A stretch of DNA of 64,000 bases from Hormiphora californensis (Eukaryota; Ctenophora; Tentaculata; Cydippida; Pleurobrachiidae). A model generated the notes under the pieces. The model saw only the letters and a list, made by a program, of their open reading frames with translations. It was not told the origin of the DNA and did no database searches. The stretch covers positions 3,417,131 to 3,481,130 of the forward strand of contig CM035352.1 in NCBI GenBank assembly GCA_020137815.1. The letters are read 5' to 3'. Both the position numbers and the translations under genes were made by a program. Shown here piece after piece: positions 56,929-64,000 of this stretch (the stretch's first letter is position 1; the number at the start of each line of letters is the position of its first letter).

Positions 56929-57503
56929 CTGGCCAGAGAGAGAAATGAAACTGGAGAGATATAGCAACTATACAAGATACAGTTGTACAGAGATCTCTCC
57001 CTCAAAGGAGAGAACACAGCTTGAGCGGTATAGTTTTTGATTAATTGGGCGAAGGACCACAGAGAGAGAGAGAGGGAGAGAGTGAGATATAGTTGTGAAC
57101 CGCTCAGGGAAAAGCGGTAGAAGAAAGTTAGAGATTAGCATGAAAACGATTGGTAATGTGTGCTACTAATAGAGTGCATGTCGAGTTTACTTGGGGGTTT
57201 TGGAAGTTTCCTTCGGCTGCATTTAATTGAAATTCTGTATATAATATAACTCAAGAGAAGGGGCAATTTTGGCTTCAATACAAATCGTAAAATTGTAAAA
57301 ATGAAAATCACAAAACAGGGCCACTTGCAAGATAACGAATTCTCTTGTTTTGTTCGAGCAAGGCAAGAATTTAGACGCACAATGGACCAATTGAAAGACG
57401 GTTAAAACACACTGCATTTCAACACGGATTACTCATGAACTCAGCACTATTGAACTAATATTGTACTACGCGTTTTTGTTGTTTTCAAGTAGATAGAGGG
57501 AGC

Positions 57504-57558
<55 letters not shown>

Positions 57559-57907
57559 AGGAGAGATAGATTGAAATAGTGTGTTATATGGCCATTGCAT
57601 ATGATAATTCATTCTGTGGTTAGACAGTGCAGGACTATTATCATGCTCGGAGCTACAAGATCTGGGCGACAAGAACAATAGCTCACAACAACAAGCTTTA
57701 CACAATGCTTGGAACTGGAGCTATTATATAATGAGGAAAAGATCTGTTTAAAATTATGCTGCAGAGACTAGTAATCAGTTGTTGATTTTTCGAAATGTGC
57801 AGCTATAGTCGGCTCAAGTACGTCAACTTGAAGAACCGTACACTGAAGGAAGGAGTAGGACGGGAGTAGGACTCAACTTGGTTACCCAAGCCTTCTGTAG
57901 AATTATA
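56929..57907. other. Intronic or intergenic DNA, no gene recognised
   Basis: Contains an AG tract at 57505-57554. Frames here lack splice or family support. Confidence 0.45.
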
Positions 57908-60900
57908 CAGGGTGTGAACTGCATGTCGTGTTTGCTAGTCGCGAGCGCGCTTGCGAGACAAGTAAACACGTCAAGGTTCATTAACAAGCATGCTGCTCAG
58001 TCATTTTAGATTTAATACACAATGTAAGGATACCATGTAATAGGTGAGACTCTTGCCGTCACCCTCGTTCAAGTCCCGTGAAAAACGGAGCAGTACACGC
58101 AAACTGATGCCCATTTTCCTCGCGTGACCCCGATTCAGCAGTTTGAGACACCAACTCTTTAGGGGGCCATATCTCAGGAACCAGACAAGATAGGAAAAAT
58201 CGCCGTCTAATGAGGCGTACAGTTTTTAATCTAGTTTACCACTGTACCGGCCGTTTCACTCTCCGACCTAAAACAAAAATCGCAACCCCACAAAACTTCA
58301 AAATAATGAAATTCGCATCTCGCATGTCGTGTTGCATGTCGTGTCATGTTATTGACGCGCTCGCGTTCAACTCTCACACAGCAGCTGCAGAACATGGCGG
58401 GAAACATCGAGGAGTAGAGAGAGGGTCGGTGCCGAATCAAATATTTCTTGATCTTGATCTACTCCATCTCTCAGCTATCCTACCCCTCATCAACTCGATC
58501 TCTCAGCTACCCTACCCCTCATCTACTCCATCTTTCAGCTACCCTACCCCTCATCTAACTCCATCTTTCAGCTACCCTACCCCTTATCTAGTCCATCTCT
58601 CAGCTACCCTACTCCTCATCTACTCCATCTCTCAGCTTCCCTATTAGGGAAGCATAGAGATGGAAACGATTAGGGGTAGGGAATCCCTATCCATAATCGT
58701 TTCCATCTCTATGCTTCCCTAGCCCTCATCAACTCCATCTTTCAGCTACCCTACCCCTAATCTAGTCCATCTCTCCGCTACCCTACTCCTCATCTACTCC
58801 ATCTCTCAGCTACCCTACCTCCCATTTACTCCATCTCTCAGCTACCCTACCTCCCATTTACTCCATCTCTCAGCTTCCCTACCTCCCATTTACTCCATCT
58901 CTCAGCTTACCTACCTCCCATTTACTCCATATCTCAGCTTCCCTAACTGCCATTTACTCCATCTTTCAGATACCCTACCTCCCATTTACTCCATCTCTCA
59001 GCTTACCTACCTCCCATTTACTCCATCTCTCAGCTTCCCTACCTCCCATTTACTCCATCTCTCAGCTTCCCTACCTCCCATTTACTCCATCTCTCAGCTA
59101 CCCAACCTCCCATTCACTCCATCTATCAGCTACCCTACCTCCCATTTACTCCATCTCTCAGCTTCCCTACCTCCCATTTACTCCATCTCTTAGCTTACCT
59201 ACCTCCCATTTACTCCATATCTCAGCTTCCCTACCTCCCATTTACTCCATCTCTCAGATACCCTACCTCCCATTTACTCCATCTCTCAGCTTCCCTACCT
59301 CCCATTTGATCCATCATGGGAGTCCCATTTACTCCATCTCTCAGCTTACCTACCTTCCATTTACTCCATCTCTCAGCTTCCCTACCTCCCATTTACTCCA
59401 TCTCTCAGCTTCCCTACCTCCCATTTGATCCATCATGGGAGTCCCATTTACTCCATCTCTCAGCTTACCTACCTTCCATTTACTCCATCTCTCAGCTTCC
59501 CTACCTCCCATTTACTCTATCCCTCAGCTACCCTACCTCCCATTTGATCCATCTCTCAGCTTCCCTACCTCCCATTTACTCCATTTCTCAGCTTCCCTAC
59601 CTCTCATTTACTTACTCCATCTCTCAGCTACCCTACCTCTCATTTAGTACTCCATCTCTCAGCTACCCTACCTCCCATTTACTCCATCTCTCAGCTTCCC
59701 TACCTCCCATTTAGTATTTACTCCATCTCTCAGCTTCCCTACCTCCCATTTACTCCATCTCTCAGCTACCTTACCTTCCATTTACTCCATCTCTCAGCTT
59801 CCCTTCCTCCCATTTACTCCATCTCTCAGCTACCCTACCTCCCATTTACTCCATCTCTCAGCTTCCCTACCTCCCATTTACTCCATCTCTCAGGGGTAGG
59901 AATGTTAGGATAAATGAGAGATGGAGTAAATGGGAGGTAGGGAAGCTGAGAGATGGAGTAAATGGGAGGTAGGGAAGCTGAGAGATGGAGTAAATGGGAG
60001 GTAGGGAAGGTAAGCGATGGAGTAAATGGGAGGAAGGGAAGCTGAAAGATGGAGTAAATGGGAGGTAGGGAAGCTGAGAGATGGAGTAAATGGGAGGTAG
60101 GGTAGCTGAGAGATGGAGTAAATGGGAGATAGGGAAGTTGAGAGATGGAGTAAATGGGAGGTAGGGAAGCTGAGGGATGGAGTAAATGGGAGGTAGGGAA
60201 GCTGAGAGATGGAGTAAATGGGAGGTAGGGAAGCTGAGAGATGGAGTAAATGGGAGGTAGGTAAGCTGAGAGATGGAGTGAATGGGAGGTAGGGTAGCTG
60301 AGAGATGGAGTAAATGGGAGGCAGGGATGGAGTAAATGGGAGGTAGGGAAGCTGAGAGATGGAGTAAATGGGAGGTAGGGTAGCTGAGAGATGGAGTAAA
60401 TGGGAGGAAGGGAAGCTGAGAGATGGAGTAAATGGAAGGTAAGGTAGCTGTGAGATGGAGTAAATGGGAGGTAGGGAAGCTGAGCATCGAGATGGAGTAA
60501 ATGGGAGGTAGGGAAGCTGAGAGATGGAGTACTAAATGAGAGGTAGGGAAGCTGAGAGATGGAGTAAATGGGAGGTAGGGAAGCTAAGAGATGGAGTGAA
60601 TGGGAGGTTGGGTAGCTGAGAGATGGAGTAAATGGGAGGTAGGGAAGCTGAGAGATGGAGTAAATGAGAGGTAGGGAAGCTGAGAGATGGAGTAAATGGG
60701 AGGTAGGTAAGCTGAGAGATGGAGTAAATGGGAGGTAGGGAAGCTGAGAGATGGAGTAAATGGGAGGTAGGGAAGCTGAGAGATGGAGTAAATGGGAGGT
60801 AGGGTAGCTGAGAGATGGAGTAGATGAGGAGTAGGGTAGCGGAGAGATGGACTAGATTAGGGGTAGGGTAGCTGAAAGATGGAGTTGATGAGGGCTAGGG

Positions 60901-61612
60901 AAGCATAGAGATGGAAACGATTATGGATAGGGATTCCCTACCCCTAATCGTTTCCATCTCTATGCTTCCCTAATAGGGAAGCTGAGAGATGGAGTAGATG
61001 AGGGGTAGGGTAGCTGAGAGATCGAGTTGATGAGGGGTAGGATAGCTGAGAGATGGAGTAGATCAAGATCAAGAAATATTTGATTCGGCACCGACCCTCT
61101 CTCTACTCCTCGATGTTTCCCGCCATGTTCTGCAGCTGCTGTGTGAGAGTTGAACGCGAGCGCGTCAATAACATGACACGACATGCAACACGACATGCGA
61201 GATGCGAATTTCATTATTTTGAAGTTTTGTGGGGTTGTGATTTTTGTTTTAGGTCGGAGAGTGAAACGGCCGGTACAGTGGTAAACTAGATTAAAAACTG
61301 TACGCCTCATTAGACGGCGATTTTTCCTATCTTGTCTGGTTCCTGAGATATGGCCCCCTAAAGAGTTGGTGTCTCAAACTGCTGAATCGGGGTCACGCGA
61401 GGAAAATGGGCATCAGTTTGCGTGTACTGCTCCGTTTTTCACGGGACTTGAACGAGGGTGACGGCAAGAGTCTCACCTATTACATGGTATCCTTACATTG
61501 TGTATTAAATCTAAAATGACTGAGCAGCATGCTTGTTAATGAACCTTGACGTGTTTACTTGTCTCGCAAGCGCGCTCGCGACTAGCAAACACGACATGCA
61601 GTTCACACCCTG
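57908..61612. mobile_element. 3.7-kb foldback element with 5-bp TTATA duplication
   Basis: Begins CAGGGTGTGAACTGCATG and ends with its inverse, flanked by TTATA at 57903-57907 and 61613-61617. Each arm (~1.9 kb) has about 535 bp of unique, nearly identical sequence and then an array of ~31-bp units; the arms meet near 59890-59900. No transposase frame. The arms are so alike (one difference noted in the unique part, CGCAACCC versus CACAACCC) that insertion or arm conversion was recent. Confidence 0.92.
58450..61055. repeat. ~31-bp minisatellite forming the foldback arms
   Basis: The unit CTCCATCTCTCAGCTTCCCT plus ACCTCCCATTTA occurs in one orientation to about 59890 and inverted after it. A hairpin (AGCATAGAGATGGAAACGAT and inverse) is near the outer edge of each arm at about 58640-58720 and 60890-60970. 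Repeat frames (SISQLPYLP) are not genes. Confidence 0.92.
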
Positions 61613-61992
61613 TTATAGTTTGGGGAAGATTATATTACCAAGAAATTCACGAGCGCTGTTAGAACAAAGTTGTAGCGGTTTCAGAAAAGATAAAATGTTG
61701 AACATCCGCAGATTTATGTGTTTAACACACGAGTAGGGATGATGATCTGATCACAAATGCTTTGATTTTCAAGCTAGCTGCTTGTCATAGAACGTGCTCA
61801 ACTGCTAGAATCATAGTGTATGCTATTTGAATCACAGCTAGGAATAATAAAACATTCAAAACAGGATCATCATCTCTCTCACTCTCACTCTGCCTAGAAT
61901 CTGGATTAGCATAGTTTCTGTCGTTGTTTAATCGGAGCTCGCACCCTTTTGAAACAGCACGGGTGAGAAACTCTACCCTGTTTAAAACTTAC

Positions 61993-62148
61993 CCTATTTG
62001 GAAGCGATGTAGAGAAAGAAGATGACCGGGGATAGAGTTGTGTACCACACACAGCACATCGTAGTAGGAGGGCACCGGTCAGAACTACCTCCCCAAGGAA
62101 CCGTACTGCAGTAAATCCACACAAGCAAGATGCCAGAGAGAAACTCAT
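61993..62148 (-). CDS. Possible first coding exon with hydrophobic N-terminus
   Basis: 52 codons from ATG (62148) to a GTAAGT donor (61992), phase 0. The peptide has MSFSLASCLCG, hydrophobic GEVVLTGALLLRCAVC and then RSSSFSTSLPNR. It could be a signal anchor or mitochondrial presequence. Phase 0 fits the acceptor at 56929, which would place the foldback element inside this gene's first intron. Unproven. Confidence 0.35.
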
Positions 62149-62884
62149 TTTACTAAACCCAGAACAGAAAATTGGACAAGCTATAAATGGATCAATGGAT
62201 CGATGGTGCTTACTATTTTACTAAACGAGCTCGCACAAAACTGGACTAAGGACAAGCTAAAGGTTGAGCAATGGTACCAGATGATGCTATATGGATCCCC
62301 CTTCCACAGTGAGCACCATTTCACTGGGAGGGTGAACCAAGCAATGTGCAACATCAAGAAACGGGAGTAGAGGAAAAGAGAAAGACAAAAAATGAAGGAC
62401 ATTTAGAGAGTAACTGTCAGTATAGCTAGGGTGATCCTACCTTGAGGTGGGATCCGACGTTGAGTGTAAAATCATACGTACCTTGAGTGTAAAAAACGTA
62501 AGGTCTGTGGGATCCTACGTACCTTGAGTGTAAAAAACGTAAGGTCTGTGAGATCCTACCTTGAGTGTAAAAAACGTAAGGTCTGTGAGGAATCCGGCGT
62601 GGAGGAAGACTACTTCCGAGTATGAAACTCGAGCAACTTTCATGATACAGAGAGATAGAAGTTACAGAGATAGATGGTTGACAAGGATGATGTTGTGAAA
62701 AATGGACGATAAGTGAACCATCCTAGAATACCGGACATGTTTTTCTCTTTTCCTCACCGATGAGAGAGAGGAAAGATAGGATGTATTAGAGAGAGATAAA
62801 GGGATAAGCAATAAGCAATGAGAGTAAAGGAGAGAAAGATCAGTAAAATAGGCCAGGACGTTCTGCGGTAGTATGGTAGTTAAG
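62149..62884. other. No recognised gene; ~45-bp tandem repeat at 62431-62590
   Basis: The unit GATCCTACGTACCTTGAGTG plus TAAAAAACGTAAGGTCTGTG is repeated three to four times with a shortened last copy. The rest is unremarkable. Confidence 0.7.
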
Positions 62885-64000
62885 GTCGTGCGCACTTTTT
62901 GGCGCCATTTGGCGCCAAATTGGCGCCACGTGGCGCCACGTGGCGATATTTTAGCGCCAAATGGCGCCAAAATTTGGCGACTGCGCACAACCGCCAATTT
63001 GGCGCCAAAATGGCGCCAAGTTGGCGATTTTTTGGCGCCAAATGGCGCCACGTGGCGCCAAGTGGCGCCACGTGGCGATTGTAAATCGCCAAGTGTTGGC
63101 GGTATTTGGCGGTACCGCCACGTGGCGATGCGAATTTGTCTGAATAAACTGTGTCCATCGCCAAGTGGCGCCAAATTGGCGCCAATTTGGCGATAGTACC
63201 TAAAATTCCAAATATTCATAACGTCCATCAGAGGAATTCCTATCGCCAAGTGGCGCCAAATGGCGCCAAGTGGCGCCAATTTGGCGCTAAATTGGCGATT
63301 AGATACAAATCGCCAACTTAGCGCCAAATTGGCGCCAAATTGGCGCTGCTTGGCGATTGCCGCCAACTTAGCGCCAATTTGGCGCCAAATGGCGCTGCTT
63401 GGCGCCAATTTGGCGCCAAATTGGCGATTCGACACAAATCGCCAACTTAGCGCTGCTTGGCGATTGCCGCCAACTTAGCGCCAATTTGGCGCCAAAATGG
63501 CGATTGGCGCCAAATTAGCGCCAATTTGGCGCCAAATGGCGCTGCTTGGCGCCAATTTAGCGCCAAATTGGCGATTGGATAAAAATCGCCAAATTAGCGC
63601 CAATTTGGCGCCAAAATGGCGATTGGCGCCAAATTAGCGCCAATTTGGCGCCAAATGGCGCTGCTTGGCGCCAAATTGGCGATTGGATAAAAATCGCCAA
63701 ATTAGCGCCAAAATGGCGATTGGCGCCAAATTGGCGCTAAATTGGCGCCAATCGCCATATTGGCGCCAATTTGGCGCTAAGTTGGCGATTTGTATCCAAT
63801 CGCCAATTTGGCGCTAAATTGGCGCTAAGCAGCGCCACTTGGCGCCAAATTGGCGCCTATCGCCAAGCAGCGCCAATTTGGCGCCAAGATTGCGCCAAAG
63901 AGGTGGTTAATTTCCGCTTCTGAATGTTCCCAGTCGCCAAGTGGCGCCAATTTGGCGCCAAATTGGCGCCAAGAGTGAAAAGTGCATGGCGCCAAATTGG
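62885..64000. repeat. Array of TTTGGCGCCAAA-type palindromes
   Basis: Dozens of GGCGCC cores, mostly as TTGGCGCCAA or TGGCGCCA, joined by GATT, GCTGC or short unique spacers (TAGATACAAATC, GAATAAACTGTG). There is no fixed period; blocks are repeated both direct and inverted. It continues past the window edge. Open frames (WRQIGAKLA repeats) arise from the repeat. Confidence 0.92.

Noticed and set aside
59316-60487. Long Ser/Leu/Pro repeat frames
   Set aside because: They follow the foldback minisatellite in both orientations.
62662-63478. WRQIGAKLA-type proteins on both strands
   Set aside because: They come from the GGCGCC palindrome array; open on both strands because of the palindrome.

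Overview
This is eukaryotic, animal nuclear DNA. Coding sequence lies in short exons with GT-AG introns, and the recognisable genes are metazoan families: a relaxin/LGR-type 7TM receptor with LDL-receptor A repeats, an SRSF1 splicing factor, a FAM120 (PIN/XPG-like) protein, a RUN-domain protein and a monoglyceride-lipase-like hydrolase. Compact introns, an intronless receptor gene, many CT/AG microsatellites and many young miniature transposons suit an invertebrate, possibly a sponge or other early-branching animal. That placement is inference. One 100-N assembly gap lies at 5655-5754.

Layout. 1-0.65 kb: last exon of a protein kinase (+). 1.9-5.1 kb: intronless LDLa 7TM receptor (-) with two frameshifts. 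5.6-8.9 kb: the gap, flanked by one arm of a 239-bp inverted repeat, CT tracts and an orphan gene 3' end (+). 9.7-14.3 kb: near-complete CR1/L2-like LINE (-) with ORF1, ORF2 and a possible -1 frameshift site. 14.5-15.2 kb: one or two small secreted or membrane proteins. 18.3-19.3 kb: RUN-domain gene (-). 20.1-29.2 kb: FAM120-like gene (+), with a complete alpha/beta-hydrolase gene (-) nested in one intron and several MITEs in introns. 31.2-42.6 kb: a large inverted repeat built on LINE reverse-transcriptase fragments, its right arm split by a 5.7-kb block holding LINE ORF1, Penelope-like and satellite debris. 43.0-45.9 kb: SRSF1 (+) with an intact LINE-type ORF1 in intron 3. 47.0-51.1 kb: an unknown three-exon gene (-) whose introns carry three transposons with target-site duplications. 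51.2-52.0 kb: an odd CpG-rich minisatellite. 52.9-54.2 kb: a long-TIR element. 54.8-56.9 kb, perhaps to 62.1 kb: an unknown gene (-). 57.9-61.6 kb: a 3.7-kb foldback element with a perfect 5-bp target duplication. 62.9-64.0 kb: an array of TTTGGCGCCAAA-type palindromes running off the end.

The host genes do not form one pathway. The shared theme is mobile DNA. At least seven elements have ends definable to the base, and they sit mostly in introns without breaking exons. The most interesting items are the LINE ORF1/ORF2 overlap with an in-phase A_AAA_AAC heptamer and no ORF2 AUG, a pair of G-run-ended elements with 8-bp duplications, the foldback element, the A-to-C converted minisatellite and the E2F-like palindrome array.
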